Source: Mycobacteroides sp. CBMA 271
Lineage (GTDB): Bacteria > Actinomycetota > Actinomycetes > Mycobacteriales > Mycobacteriaceae
DNA length: 64,000 nucleotides
Assembly (NCBI RefSeq): GCF_009729205.1
Contig: NZ_VTHB01000002.1
Location: 1-64,000 of the forward strand
Direction: 5' to 3'
Shown here piece after piece: positions 48,066 to 56,493 of the stretch. Both the position numbers and the translations under genes were made by a program. The notes beneath the pieces were generated by a model, which was not told the DNA's origin, searched no databases, and saw only the letters and a list, made by a program, of their open reading frames with translations. Numbering within the stretch: position 1 is the stretch's first letter; every line of letters starts with the position of its first letter.

Positions 48066-48614
48066 CTAGTTGGTTGACACGATGCCGTGCCTGGTTGGCA
48101 CGATCCCACGCAGGTATGCGGCCTGGCCCAGGTGCTGCGCACAGTCGTCGACGATGCTGACTAACCGGACGCTCGCCGTGACCGGCGGATCCCAGTGCTC
48201 GTCGACGATGCGCGCGAGTTCCGGATCGGTCAGGGTGTCGACGTAGCGCAGCGTCATCTCGTGCACGTCCTGGTAGTAGCCGCTCAGCAGATCGACCGTC
48301 GCGACGACCTTGGCCGCGTCCTCGGGGGTATGCCCGTACCCGTTGGAGTCGACGGGAAGGTCGAGACCGAACCGCGGCTCCCAGCCGCGTGCCGTCCACA
48401 CCGGTTCATCGCCCGTGATGGCGCAGATCTGCACGTCCTGGCAGCGCGCCGAATGCCAGATCAGCCAGGCGATGCTGTTCGCGGTCGAAGTGGGCCGGTA
48501 GGCCAACGCCGCGTCGGGAAGACCGTCAGTCACCTCGCCGACGTGTTCGATGATCCGAGTGAAGCTGTCACGCAACAGTTCCCGCGCGGAGGCCGCCGCC
48601 TCGAAATCCGTCAT
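48066..48614 (-). CDS. DinB-like four-helix protein (DUF664 type)
   Basis: A 182-residue protein of the DinB/mycothiol-dependent enzyme superfamily. Candidate metal-binding histidines are in SIAWLIWHSARCQDV and in DDCAQHLGQAAYLRG. Such proteins bind a divalent metal, and some catalyse thiol-dependent reactions with mycothiol; this one is unassigned. ATG at 48614 overlaps the upstream MFS gene's stop by four bases (ATGA), so the two are coupled. Confidence 0.83.
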   Translation of the reverse strand: MTDFEAAASARELLRDSFTRIIEHVGEVTDGLPDAALAYRPTSTANSIAWLIWHSARCQDVQICAITGDEPVWTARGWEPRFGLDLPVDSNGYGHTPEDAAKVVATVDLLSGYYQDVHEMTLRYVDTLTDPELARIVDEHWDPPVTASVRLVSIVDDCAQHLGQAAYLRGIVPTRHGIVSTN

Positions 48615-49834
48615 GGTTTGACGGTACGCCCGGGCTTGCGCGCCGGGTCGGCCACCGCTTTGCCCGCCGGCGAGGAGACGGCGAGCGCACCTGCCGCACA
48701 ACCACAGATGAGTACCGCGAAGACCGGCAACACCAGTGCGGTGTTCAGCGTGAGCGCGTCGGCGATCCAGCCGATGAGCGCCGGTCCGCCCAGCACCGCG
48801 ACGTACCCCGTCCCGACCACCCGCGACAGCACCCGGCCCTCATGTTGCTCGTCGATGTTGCCCGCGACGGTAAACACCTGCGGGACGCCGCCGGCCAATC
48901 CCAGGCCCACAGCCGCCCATCCGGCCATGGTCAGCGGCAGCACCGGCGAGGCGATGACGACCAACAGACCAGCCGCCGCCAGCGCACAGCCCCAGCGCAG
49001 CACCAGTACCCGGCCCACGCGTTCCACCACTTTGTCGACAGTGAACCGGCCCACCGTCATGGCGAACATAAACACCAAGAAGACGAGCGCCCCCGCGGAA
49101 TGCGACGCACCCAGGTGCTCCTGCGAGTGCAGGTTGCTCCAGTCGGTGGCCGATCCCTCGGAGAGCATCAGCAGGAACGCGAGGATGCCCAGCATCCAGA
49201 CCTGGCTCCGTCGATACTTCACGGCCGGCGGCAGGGTGTACGGAATCGTGTCCGGCGCTTCCACCTCGCCTGCACGCAGCTTGTCGCGCAACAGCACGGT
49301 GCCCGCGCAGGTCAGCAGTGACAGGCAAAGGACGGTGATGACAAGGACTGTCACGAATACCGGGATGTGCAGCGCGAACGCGCCCGATCCGATGCCCGCG
49401 CCCACCACGTTGCCGACCGAGAACACCCCGTGGAACGAGGCCATGATCGGCCGGCCGTAGAAGCGCTCCACATCGACCGCGGCGGCGTTCATCGCGACAT
49501 CGGTGATTCCGACCGCGATACCGCAGAGGAACGCGCCGACTCCGGCGACCCACACGGTGGTGGCCGACAACGGGATGTTCACGCCGAGCGCCATGGCGGC
49601 GCCGCCGGCGACGGCGATGGGCCCACTGCCGAATCGGTCGACGAGCACGCCGCTGAGCTGCATCCCCGCCAGTGCACCGCATCCAAGGATCAGCACCACA
49701 AAGCCCAGCACGGTCGAGGACATGCCGGCGGCCTGCTTCATCGTCGGCAAGTGCACTGCCCAGGTGGCGACCACGAGTCCGAACGACGCGAATACACCGA
49801 TAACGGCTACCCGCATACGCAGCGGTTTCGTCAA
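48611..49834 (-). CDS. MFS transporter
   Basis: A 407-residue twelve-helix major facilitator. The first helix is VAVIGVFASFGLVVATWAVHLP; repeated Gly-rich helices follow (GAGIGSGAFALHIPVF; GRFTVDKVVERVGR, an MFS loop motif). The TTG at 49834 is chosen because AGGTGAGGAC lies seven bases upstream; an ATG at 49816 is also possible. It is translationally coupled to the DinB-like gene. Substrate is not predictable; drug or sugar-type efflux is the commonest role in this branch. Confidence 0.86.
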   Translation of the reverse strand: MTKPLRMRVAVIGVFASFGLVVATWAVHLPTMKQAAGMSSTVLGFVVLILGCGALAGMQLSGVLVDRFGSGPIAVAGGAAMALGVNIPLSATTVWVAGVGAFLCGIAVGITDVAMNAAAVDVERFYGRPIMASFHGVFSVGNVVGAGIGSGAFALHIPVFVTVLVITVLCLSLLTCAGTVLLRDKLRAGEVEAPDTIPYTLPPAVKYRRSQVWMLGILAFLLMLSEGSATDWSNLHSQEHLGASHSAGALVFLVFMFAMTVGRFTVDKVVERVGRVLVLRWGCALAAAGLLVVIASPVLPLTMAGWAAVGLGLAGGVPQVFTVAGNIDEQHEGRVLSRVVGTGYVAVLGGPALIGWIADALTLNTALVLPVFAVLICGCAAGALAVSSPAGKAVADPARKPGRTVKP

Positions 49835-49973
49835 GAAAAAGTCCTCACCTAGGGCGTTGAGCCAGCGATCGCGGGGCCCACCACGACCTCGGCGAGCAGC
49901 ACTCGCCGGTACCTCTTGACCACAGTACTGACCACGGCTAGGCCAGGGCGATGGGCCACACCAAACATATACC

Positions 49974-50002
49974 TTGACATTCATATGACGCTGTGGTGAT
50001 AT
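49974..50002 (+). promoter_or_regulatory. Promoter of the ArsR-SRPBCC pair
   Basis: TTGACA (49974-49979), a 17-base spacer, and TGATAT (49997-50002). The expected transcription start is about 50009-50010, the ATG used for the ArsR gene, implying a leaderless mRNA. Confidence 0.6.
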
Positions 50003-50009
50003 GAAACTC

Positions 50010-50336
50010 ATGGACGCCTTCGCGGTGATCGCCGATCCGACTCGACGCCGGATCATCGACACCCTCCGAGAAGGGGCGGCCGACGTCACGACGCTGATTG
50101 AACGTCTCGACCTGTCGCAGTCTCTGGTGTCTAAGCACCTCAGTGTCCTGCGCGACGCCGGCACGGTTCAGGTGGAGGTCGCCGGGAAGCGCCGTGTCTA
50201 TCACCTAGCCGACGATCCCCTGCCCGCCGTGCTGGCCTGGGTGACGCCGTATCACCGCAAGTGGGCCGGTGCCCTGGACCGCCTGACCTCTCTCCTCGAT
50301 AACGAAGCCGACAAGGAAGAAGATGACCGTGACTAA
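50010..50336 (+). CDS. ArsR-family transcriptional regulator
   Basis: A 108-residue winged-helix repressor: DAFAVIADPTRRRIIDTLREG at the start, recognition helix LSQSLVSKHLSVLRDAGTV, and a GKRRVYHLAD wing. It has no metal-binding cysteines, so it likely belongs to the non-metal group paired with SRPBCC proteins. ATG at 50010 is preferred over the ATG at 50001, because the promoter -10 box overlaps the earlier one. It overlaps the next gene by 14 bases. Confidence 0.9.
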   Translation: MDAFAVIADPTRRRIIDTLREGAADVTTLIERLDLSQSLVSKHLSVLRDAGTVQVEVAGKRRVYHLADDPLPAVLAWVTPYHRKWAGALDRLTSLLDNEADKEEDDRD

Positions 50337-50838
50337 CCCCCTGGCCGCCACCCTCACCCCGTGCGACGACCTTGAGGGCAGGTGGGTGCTGACGATGTCC
50401 CGCGACTTGTCCCACCCACCGCAGAAGGTGTGGCGGTGGCTCATCGACCCCGAGAAGCTGCGCCAGTGGTCGCCCGCCATACCCGATCGTCCATTGGATT
50501 CCGTGGGGGCTGCGCAGGTTCAGGAAACCTCGGCAGATCCGGTGCTGGACGGCGAGGTGCTCACCGTCGATCCGCCGCGCGAGCTCATCCATCGTTGGGG
50601 TCCCGACGATTTCCTGCGCTGGCGAATCGAGCCGACGGAGACCGGCTGCCGGCTGACCCTTGAGCATTCGATGTCCGATCGCGAAAATGCCTCGGGCAAT
50701 GCCGGGGGTTGGCACATCTGCCTGGACACGTTGACCCTCGCCGTCGACGGGACGCCGCGGGGTCGGGTGGTCGGCATCGATGCCATGACTCACGACTGGC
50801 AACGCCTCAACGATAAGTACGCAATGATGCTCGGCTGA
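50323..50838 (+). CDS. SRPBCC/AHSA1-domain protein
   Basis: A 171-residue START-like hydrophobic-pocket protein. The N-terminal strand-helix VLTMSRDLSHPPQKVWRWLIDPEKLRQWSP is the AHSA1 signature, and ETGCRLTLEHSM and GWHICLDTLTLAVDG follow. These pairs (ArsR plus AHSA1) are common in actinobacteria, and the protein may bind a small hydrophobic ligand. It is translated from inside the regulator gene, so both respond to the same promoter. Confidence 0.87.
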   Translation: MTVTNPLAATLTPCDDLEGRWVLTMSRDLSHPPQKVWRWLIDPEKLRQWSPAIPDRPLDSVGAAQVQETSADPVLDGEVLTVDPPRELIHRWGPDDFLRWRIEPTETGCRLTLEHSMSDRENASGNAGGWHICLDTLTLAVDGTPRGRVVGIDAMTHDWQRLNDKYAMMLG

Positions 50839-50928
50839 ACTCCCACAGAATTTGCCCGTCGAAGCTCCCGCCATCGCCATCAGCCAGCTAATCTGGGCAC
50901 GCGACGGTGCCTAAAATTGCAGCTCACG

Positions 50929-50950
50929 GCCCACTACACACGTAGTGGGC
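50929..50950. promoter_or_regulatory. Perfect 9-bp inverted repeat
   Basis: GCCCACTAC and GTAGTGGGC with an ACAC loop, without a T-tract, in the 230-base gap before the PE-PPE gene. It may be an operator or a weak terminator of the ArsR pair. Confidence 0.5.
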
Positions 50951-51068
50951 AATCCACGGGGATCGTCTGTGTCAACCGTTCAGGCTATGGCGGAAACGCT
51001 TTGCCCTTTTTACTCTCAAGCCACCGCATTCGGCATCGGCGCCGAACGCTGGCACGGGAGGGTCCGCG

Positions 51069-52805
51069 ATGGTTGCGCAGCATTTGGTCTCGGGGAAACG
51101 GCGTTCATTCAAGCGTTCGGTGGCGACGGCAGCTGCGGTAGCGGCCACGTGCACCGTGCTGGCCCCGGTGGCGATGGAATCGAAGACCATCGCGACGACG
51201 CTGGCGTCGTATGTCATCGGCGTCGGCGGACGCGGTGACGGCTCCGGTGCGAACATTCCCGCCAAGCTCAACGGCCTCGGCGGCTTTTACGACAAGACCA
51301 CCGATACCTATGCCCCAGTGAATTATCCGGGCACGATGTGGCCGATCGACGGCATACAGTCCGCGACCTTCCGCCAATCGGTGGCCGAGGGACGCACCGC
51401 ACTCACCGCTGAAATCGCTACGCACCCAGGCGAAAAGATCATCGTTGGCTACTCTCTCGGCGCGGCGGTCGTCAATGAGTCCCGGAAAGACCTCGAAGAG
51501 CAGTACGGGCCCGCCGGAAATCCGGACATCAAATTCGTCATGATCTCTAACGCCTACAAGCCCAACGGCGGCATCCTGGCCCGCTTCCCCGGGATCTGGA
51601 TCCCGTTCATGGATATCAACTCGACCACGCCGGCCAAACCGGAGATCTTCACCACGACGGATATCACCAACCAGTACGACACCGTCGGCGACTTCCCTGC
51701 CTACTTCAACCCGCTCGCCATCGCTAATTCCCTTGTGGCATTTCCATACACGCATCCAGACGCGTTCTATGACAATACCGATCTGACTAACTACGCCGAC
51801 GCAAACGCCCTTCCCGACAAGACTCAGATAGACGGCGGCAAGACCACCTACCACTTCGCGGACGGCACGACCAAGACCGTCATCAACAACACCAACGGCA
51901 CCAAATCCACGTACTACGTGGTGCATACCGAGCATCTGCCGCTGCTGCGTCCGTTGCGCGACCTCATGGCTCCCATCGGCGCCTCGTTCGTGCTCGATGC
52001 CATCGAACCCACCCTGCGAGTGTTCATCGATATGGGCTATGACCGCGTGACCAGCCCCGCCACCGTGAAGCCATTCAGCTTCTTTACCCCGCCGAAAAAC
52101 ATCATCGACGGCATCAACAAGCTGCCCGGCGCCATCCAGGAGGGCGCCGAGAACTTCCAGAACGGCCTGCCGGGGGCCGCACCCAAACAACCCGCACCTC
52201 TCCAGAAGCCTGCCAATACCGCTGTACCCGAAGAAAATCCGGCGAAGTCCACGCCGCCAGCGGTCCAGACGCCCGTACCTCAGGCCCCCGCGCCAATCGT
52301 CACGCTCACCACCCCGACCCCGGCGACCCCTGCGGCGCCGACTACGGTTCCCGACCCCGCAGCCATCGCGGTGAGCGCCTCGATCCCCGAAAAGACCGGA
52401 CCCGCGGCACCGGATGTCGTGTCGACAACGCCCGCGATCTCGGGCACCGCGTCCACGCCTACCCAAAGCACCGACACCAAGACGGAGGCCAAGACCAAGA
52501 CCCAGGACACCGCACCCACCGAGAAGGCCGCCGACAAACTGGACAAGAAGCCCACGCTGACATCGGTCAAGGACACCGAGAAACCGAAGAACACCTTCAA
52601 GCCCACCCTGCGGCTTCCGAAACTTCCTGCGTCACAGCCCGGTACGACGCCCAAGAGCCCGAAGCTGCCCTCGCTCAAGGATCATCTCAAGTCCATCCCA
52701 GGCCTCGGCGACAAGAAGGACACCGCCCCGGACGCCTCGGGCAACCCCGCCGACGCCACCCACACCTCTGAGCATTCCTCGGAAAAGCACCACGACGCCG
52801 CCTAA
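51069..52805 (+). CDS. Exported PE-PPE-domain serine hydrolase with disordered tail
   Basis: A 578-residue protein: an N-terminal Arg/Lys-rich segment and hydrophobic helix (SVATAAAVAATCTVLAPVA) act as a signal or anchor. A PE-PPE (alpha/beta hydrolase) domain covers about residues 60-320 with nucleophile Ser129 in VGYSLGAA and a late His in HTEHLPLLRPL. From about 350 a long Pro/Ala/Thr/Lys-rich tail is probably disordered and surface-exposed. Related mycobacterial proteins (Rv1184c, Rv3822) acylate cell-envelope glycolipids or act as esterases. Substrate is unknown. Confidence 0.85.
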   Translation: MVAQHLVSGKRRSFKRSVATAAAVAATCTVLAPVAMESKTIATTLASYVIGVGGRGDGSGANIPAKLNGLGGFYDKTTDTYAPVNYPGTMWPIDGIQSATFRQSVAEGRTALTAEIATHPGEKIIVGYSLGAAVVNESRKDLEEQYGPAGNPDIKFVMISNAYKPNGGILARFPGIWIPFMDINSTTPAKPEIFTTTDITNQYDTVGDFPAYFNPLAIANSLVAFPYTHPDAFYDNTDLTNYADANALPDKTQIDGGKTTYHFADGTTKTVINNTNGTKSTYYVVHTEHLPLLRPLRDLMAPIGASFVLDAIEPTLRVFIDMGYDRVTSPATVKPFSFFTPPKNIIDGINKLPGAIQEGAENFQNGLPGAAPKQPAPLQKPANTAVPEENPAKSTPPAVQTPVPQAPAPIVTLTTPTPATPAAPTTVPDPAAIAVSASIPEKTGPAAPDVVSTTPAISGTASTPTQSTDTKTEAKTKTQDTAPTEKAADKLDKKPTLTSVKDTEKPKNTFKPTLRLPKLPASQPGTTPKSPKLPSLKDHLKSIPGLGDKKDTAPDASGNPADATHTSEHSSEKHHDAA

Positions 52806-53179
52806 CTCGGATCAGCGACCGGAGGCGGGTAGTCCTGCCTCACTACGTAGCGGTATGCGCTCACCTCCCTGTCATCGAGGCGCACGGTGCTCACAATGCC
52901 GTGGCATTCACCGAGATCCCGGGTGGTCAAGTTGTTCCGACGGCAGAACGTAAGCCTGTTCCTGGGGTGCGATGGAGTATGGATTTCGGTCGTGCCGGTA
53001 GGCGGTGTCATCGGTCACGACCTTCCCGTCACCGACCGGCAGCCGGCCGTCGTCGCGGGCGATATCGAGGGTCGGTGGCCTCGGATCCACAGAGGCTGAA
53101 CCCGAACACACACCCAAGTCCCCGACACAAATCACCCAGATCGAAACCCCCGGGGCCACGCACTAGGACAGGTCGGACA
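52806..53179. other. Gap with possible gene remnants
   Basis: Two overlapping minus-strand readings (52802-53011 and 52908-53159) contain protein-like stretches (TFCRRNNLTTRDLGECHG; YRYVVRQDYPPPVAD) but neither is a complete recognisable gene. The pattern suggests a decayed gene, but I cannot name the parent family. Confidence 0.3.
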
Positions 53180-53536
53180 TCACCCCTCTGGGTAGAAGAG
53201 AAAAAGCACGCAACCCTGCTCAGACTGGGGAATGTGCCAGGACTGAGCGGGTGCATGCAGGAAGGTGCCCGCCGAATAGTCATTTACGCCGTCATTGAGT
53301 ACCCCCGAAACCACATACACCTCCTCTGGCCCGGGCCGATGGTGGTCCTCTCCAGCCCACACCGCGCCCGGAGCAATGGTCGTGATCAGCGCTTTCGCAC
53401 CGTTCTCGCCCTCCCAGAGCGGTTGAATAGTCACGCCAGGGAACAGTTCGATGGGCTCGACATCGGCAGCCGATTTCCACGCATATCCGGGGGCAGCGGG
53501 ACCGAATTGGGCAGGATCGCCATGGGTCGTCGTCAT
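53180..53536 (-). CDS. Cupin-domain protein (ChrR-like)
   Basis: A 118-residue single-domain cupin. The metal-binding histidines are in GEDHHRPGPEEVYVVSG (H-H...E), with GTFLHAPAQSWHIPQSEQG as the second motif. It resembles anti-sigma-type or quercetinase-like cupins; small-molecule binding or enzymatic activity cannot be decided. ATG at 53536 is used; an earlier in-frame start adds 11 unlikely residues. It is divergent from the Rv3489-like gene, so 53537-53612 holds both promoters. Confidence 0.85.
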   Translation of the reverse strand: MTTTHGDPAQFGPAAPGYAWKSAADVEPIELFPGVTIQPLWEGENGAKALITTIAPGAVWAGEDHHRPGPEEVYVVSGVLNDGVNDYSAGTFLHAPAQSWHIPQSEQGCVLFLFYPEG

Positions 53537-53612
53537 GTGTGAAGCAACCCGATCGGGCGCTCTGAGCATTCCTCCTGTGGGCCGCCGGCGCCGCGTCGCC
53601 TAGACTGGGGGA

Positions 53613-53777
53613 ATGCCAGCCAAGACCGACCCGGCCGCGATCGACGAGCTCGAGCCTCTGGCGGACGAGACTGCCCACCAGGCGCAGCGCGTCGTCGCCG
53701 CCTACGCCAACGATGCCGACGAGTGCCGCATGCTGCTCGCGATGCTGGGTATCGGGCCCACCAAGGTCGACGCGTAG
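53613..53777 (+). CDS. Small conserved protein upstream of otsA (Rv3489-like)
   Basis: A 54-residue protein whose length and position match M. tuberculosis Rv3489, the small gene just before otsA. It is acidic and helical (IDELEPLADETAHQAQRVVAAYANDADECRMLLAMLGI) and without a signal peptide. The ATG follows GGGGG. No function is established; conserved position suggests a link to otsA, which begins 28 bases after its stop. Confidence 0.75.
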   Translation: MPAKTDPAAIDELEPLADETAHQAQRVVAAYANDADECRMLLAMLGIGPTKVDA

Positions 53778-53805
53778 CAGATACGCCTCCCCTTAAATCA
53801 TCAAT

Positions 53806-55317
53806 ATGGTGCCGAGATCGGATGAGCAATCGCCGGTAGAGGCTGTCACCGGCACCTCTGACTTTGTCGTTGTTGCCAATCGCCTCCCGATCGACCTGGT
53901 GAAGCTGCCCGACGGCTCCAACACCTGGAAGCGCAGCCCCGGCGGGCTGGTCACCGCGATGGAGCCGCTGCTCCGAAAGCGTCGCGGCGCCTGGGTCGGC
54001 TGGCCGGGTGTGCCCGATACCGACGTCGAACCGGTGTCCGAGGACGGCATGGTTCTCTACTCGGTACGCCTCTCCACCCAAGAGGTCAACGAGTACTACG
54101 AGGGATTCTCCAATGCCACCCTGTGGCCGCTCTATCACGATGTGATCGTCAAGCCCGAGTATCACCGCGAGTGGTGGCAGGCGTACGTCGACGTCAATCG
54201 CAAGTTCGCGGAGGCAACGGCTGCGGTCGCGGCCGAGGGCGCCACGGTGTGGGTGCAGGACTACCAGCTGCAGCTGGTGCCCAAGATGCTCCGCATGCTG
54301 CGTCCCGACCTGACGATCGGTTTCTTCCTACACATCCCCTTCCCGCCCGTCGAGCTTTTTATGCAGATGCCGTGGCGTACCGAGATCGTCGACGGCCTGC
54401 TGGGCGCCGACCTCATCGGTTTCCATCTGGCCGGCGGTGCCCAGAACTTCATGTACCTGGCACGAAGGCTAGTGGGCGCCAGTACATCTCGCGCCTCAAT
54501 CGGCGTGCGCTCACGGTTTGGCGAGATCCGGGTGGGATTCCGCACCGTGAAGGTCGGCGCCTTCCCTATCTCGATCGACTCGACTCAACTCGACAACGTG
54601 TCCCGCAGCAAGCAGATCCGCCAGCGTGCCAAGGAGATTCGCGCGGAGCTCGGCGGGCCACGCAAGATCCTGCTCGGAGTGGACCGACTCGACTACACCA
54701 AGGGCATCGACATCCGGCTGCGCGCGTACGAGGAGCTGCTCGCCGAGGGCCGCGCCAGCCCCAGCGACACCGTCTTCGTCCAGCTCGCCACGCCCAGCCG
54801 GGAACGTGTCGAGAGCTACAAGAAGATGCGCGGCGACGTGGAACAGCAGGTCGGGCACATCAACGGCGAGTTCGGCGAGGTCGGACACCCCGTGGTGCAT
54901 TACCTACATCGCCCGATACCGCGTGAGGATCTCATCGCGTTCTTCGTCGCCGCCGATGTCATGCTGGTGACGCCCCTGCGCGACGGTATGAACCTGGTGG
55001 CTAAGGAGTATGTTGCCTGCCGCAGCGATCTGGGCGGCTCCCTGATCCTCTCCGAATTCACCGGGGCCGCAGCCGAATTGCGCCAGGCATATCTGGTCAA
55101 TCCGCACGATATCGACGGCGTGAAGGACGGCATCGAGTCTGCGCTCAACCAGACCCCGGAAGAGGGGCGGCGCCGGATGCGCGCGCTGCGCCGCCAGGTG
55201 CTTGCGCACGATGTCGACCGGTGGGCGCGCGCATTCCTTGAGGCACTATCTACTCCCGCCACCGGCGACTCGATCGCGCCAGAGCAGCCTGCGGTCCTGG
55301 GCGGCGAACCGCTCTAG
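53806..55317 (+). CDS. otsA: Trehalose-6-phosphate synthase
   Basis: A 503-residue GT20 enzyme making trehalose-6-phosphate from a nucleotide-glucose and glucose-6-phosphate. It shows NRLPIDL near the N-terminus, [50 protein letters not shown] (donor site) and [18 protein letters not shown]. Length matches M. tuberculosis OtsA (Rv3490, 500 aa). Trehalose is needed for cell-envelope glycolipids in mycobacteria. It converges on the mce4 operon with a 13-base gap, lacking the Rv3491 gene found in M. tuberculosis. Confidence 0.96.
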   Translation: MVPRSDEQSPVEAVTGTSDFVVVANRLPIDLVKLPDGSNTWKRSPGGLVTAMEPLLRKRRGAWVGWPGVPDTDVEPVSEDGMVLYSVRLSTQEVNEYYEGFSNATLWPLYHDVIVKPEYHREWWQAYVDVNRKFAEATAAVAAEGATVWVQDYQLQLVPKMLRMLRPDLTIGFFLHIPFPPVELFMQMPWRTEIVDGLLGADLIGFHLAGGAQNFMYLARRLVGASTSRASIGVRSRFGEIRVGFRTVKVGAFPISIDSTQLDNVSRSKQIRQRAKEIRAELGGPRKILLGVDRLDYTKGIDIRLRAYEELLAEGRASPSDTVFVQLATPSRERVESYKKMRGDVEQQVGHINGEFGEVGHPVVHYLHRPIPREDLIAFFVAADVMLVTPLRDGMNLVAKEYVACRSDLGGSLILSEFTGAAAELRQAYLVNPHDIDGVKDGIESALNQTPEEGRRRMRALRRQVLAHDVDRWARAFLEALSTPATGDSIAPEQPAVLGGEPL

Positions 55318-55330
55318 TTCTCCGTGTGGA

Positions 55331-55813
55331 TCAAAGCGGCGTGATGTATGAGATCAACCATTTGTCGCCGACGCGCTTGTAGTCCACCTGAATCGACGAC
55401 GAGTCATACACCGGGGTGCGCGACTCATCGGTGATGGTGCGGTTCATGTACACCACCATCTGCGCCGAGTCTCTGTGCGCGGCAATGATTCCGGTGCCCA
55501 CGATGCTGGTCTGGCTAACGATCTTGCGCTGCTTGGCCTGCGGAATGATCTCCTTGTTGGCCTTGTCCTCGAATTCACGCCGGTACTCGGGTGTCAGGCC
55601 CTCATACTGTTCGTCCAGGCTCCGCTCGACAGTCTGGTAGTCGTAGCCGAAGATGCTTCCGACCTGCTTACCCGCCTGCTTGGTCAGCATCTCACCGGCG
55701 GCTCGGGTGGCCAACGTATCGACTCTGTTCCAATACATTCCGCCGGCCACCGCCGCCAGTCCGACCACGGCGAGCACCACGGCGGTGGCGAATATCCTTG
55801 TCAGCCAGCGCAT
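55331..55813 (-). CDS. Mce-associated membrane protein (Rv3492c-like)
   Basis: A 160-residue protein with one N-terminal helix (TRIFATAVVLAVVGLAAVAGGMYW) and an exported domain typical of Mce-associated proteins (YEGLTPEYRREFEDKANKEI; QTSIVGTGIIAAHRDSAQMVVYMN). It is the last gene of the mce4 operon, as Rv3492c in M. tuberculosis. Mas proteins stabilise the Mce transporter. ATG at 55813 overlaps the previous stop by one base (TGATG). An earlier start was rejected. Confidence 0.88.
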   Translation of the reverse strand: MRWLTRIFATAVVLAVVGLAAVAGGMYWNRVDTLATRAAGEMLTKQAGKQVGSIFGYDYQTVERSLDEQYEGLTPEYRREFEDKANKEIIPQAKQRKIVSQTSIVGTGIIAAHRDSAQMVVYMNRTITDESRTPVYDSSSIQVDYKRVGDKWLISYITPL

Positions 55814-56493
55814 CAGTTCTGCCCGTCCGGCCACCGGAGATCATAAGCGGTCATATTCCCGTGCTGATCTTCGGCGACGATCATCCGCATCCGGTACGAC
55901 TTGGAGGGCTCGTTGACCCCCGTGTTGGCATTGGTGAGCGTCACCCGTGCGGAGATGAGTATCGACGCCTTATTGCTCACCTCGTCGACGTTCTCCAGGC
56001 TCGCCTTCTTGATCACTACCTCCGAGCTGGTACCGGTTTGGTGGTACAGCGCTTTGAGATTGGCGGTGTTATCGGGGTTGAAGGTGCCGCGCAGCGGCCC
56101 GCTGATGCTACTGACGAACTGGTCGACGTTCTTGTCGATGCTGTCCGGGCTATAGGTCATCATGTTCGTCACCGTCTGCACGGCGGTGTCAACGAATCGC
56201 TGATCACGTGCGGCCTGCAGGTCGTCGCGATGCTGGGCGCGCCCCATAAGCGCCACCGCCACACCCAACGCTCCGATGAGCACAACCGCGAGCACAGCCG
56301 CCACCCGGGACACCCCGCGCGTGTTACCCGAGCGACGTGAATCGGAAACAGACGGTTCAGGTTTGGACCGGACTTCGGTGCGCCCCAACGAAACACTGAT
56401 GGGCTCGATGCTGACCTCACCCGTCGGACCGGCGGGTCGAGCCGCCCGACGCCTGGTGGCCTGCGGTTGCCCCGTCGTGCCTTCTTCGGTCAT
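55813..56493 (-). CDS. Mce-associated membrane protein (Rv3493c-like)
   Basis: A 226-residue protein: a Ser/Arg/Pro-rich cytoplasmic N-terminus of about 65 residues, one helix (VSRVAAVLAVVLIGALGVAVALM), then a Mas-type domain (RDQRFVDTAVQTVTNMMTYSPDSIDKN; GTSSEVVIKKASLENVDEVSN). It is followed by a second Mas gene as in M. tuberculosis Rv3493c-Rv3492c. ATG at 56493 overlaps the mce4F stop by four bases. It is part of the Mce4 cholesterol-import system by position. Confidence 0.88.
   Translation of the reverse strand: MTEEGTTGQPQATRRRAARPAGPTGEVSIEPISVSLGRTEVRSKPEPSVSDSRRSGNTRGVSRVAAVLAVVLIGALGVAVALMGRAQHRDDLQAARDQRFVDTAVQTVTNMMTYSPDSIDKNVDQFVSSISGPLRGTFNPDNTANLKALYHQTGTSSEVVIKKASLENVDEVSNKASILISARVTLTNANTGVNEPSKSYRMRMIVAEDQHGNMTAYDLRWPDGQN

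Noticed and set aside
48195..49460. 421-codon plus-strand open frame
   Set aside because: It is antisense to the DinB-like and MFS genes, with a low-complexity Ser/Thr/Pro product and no family features.
51105..52466. 453-codon minus-strand frame opposite the PE-PPE gene
   Set aside because: Gly/Arg-rich shadow of the Pro/Ala-rich gene; no motifs.
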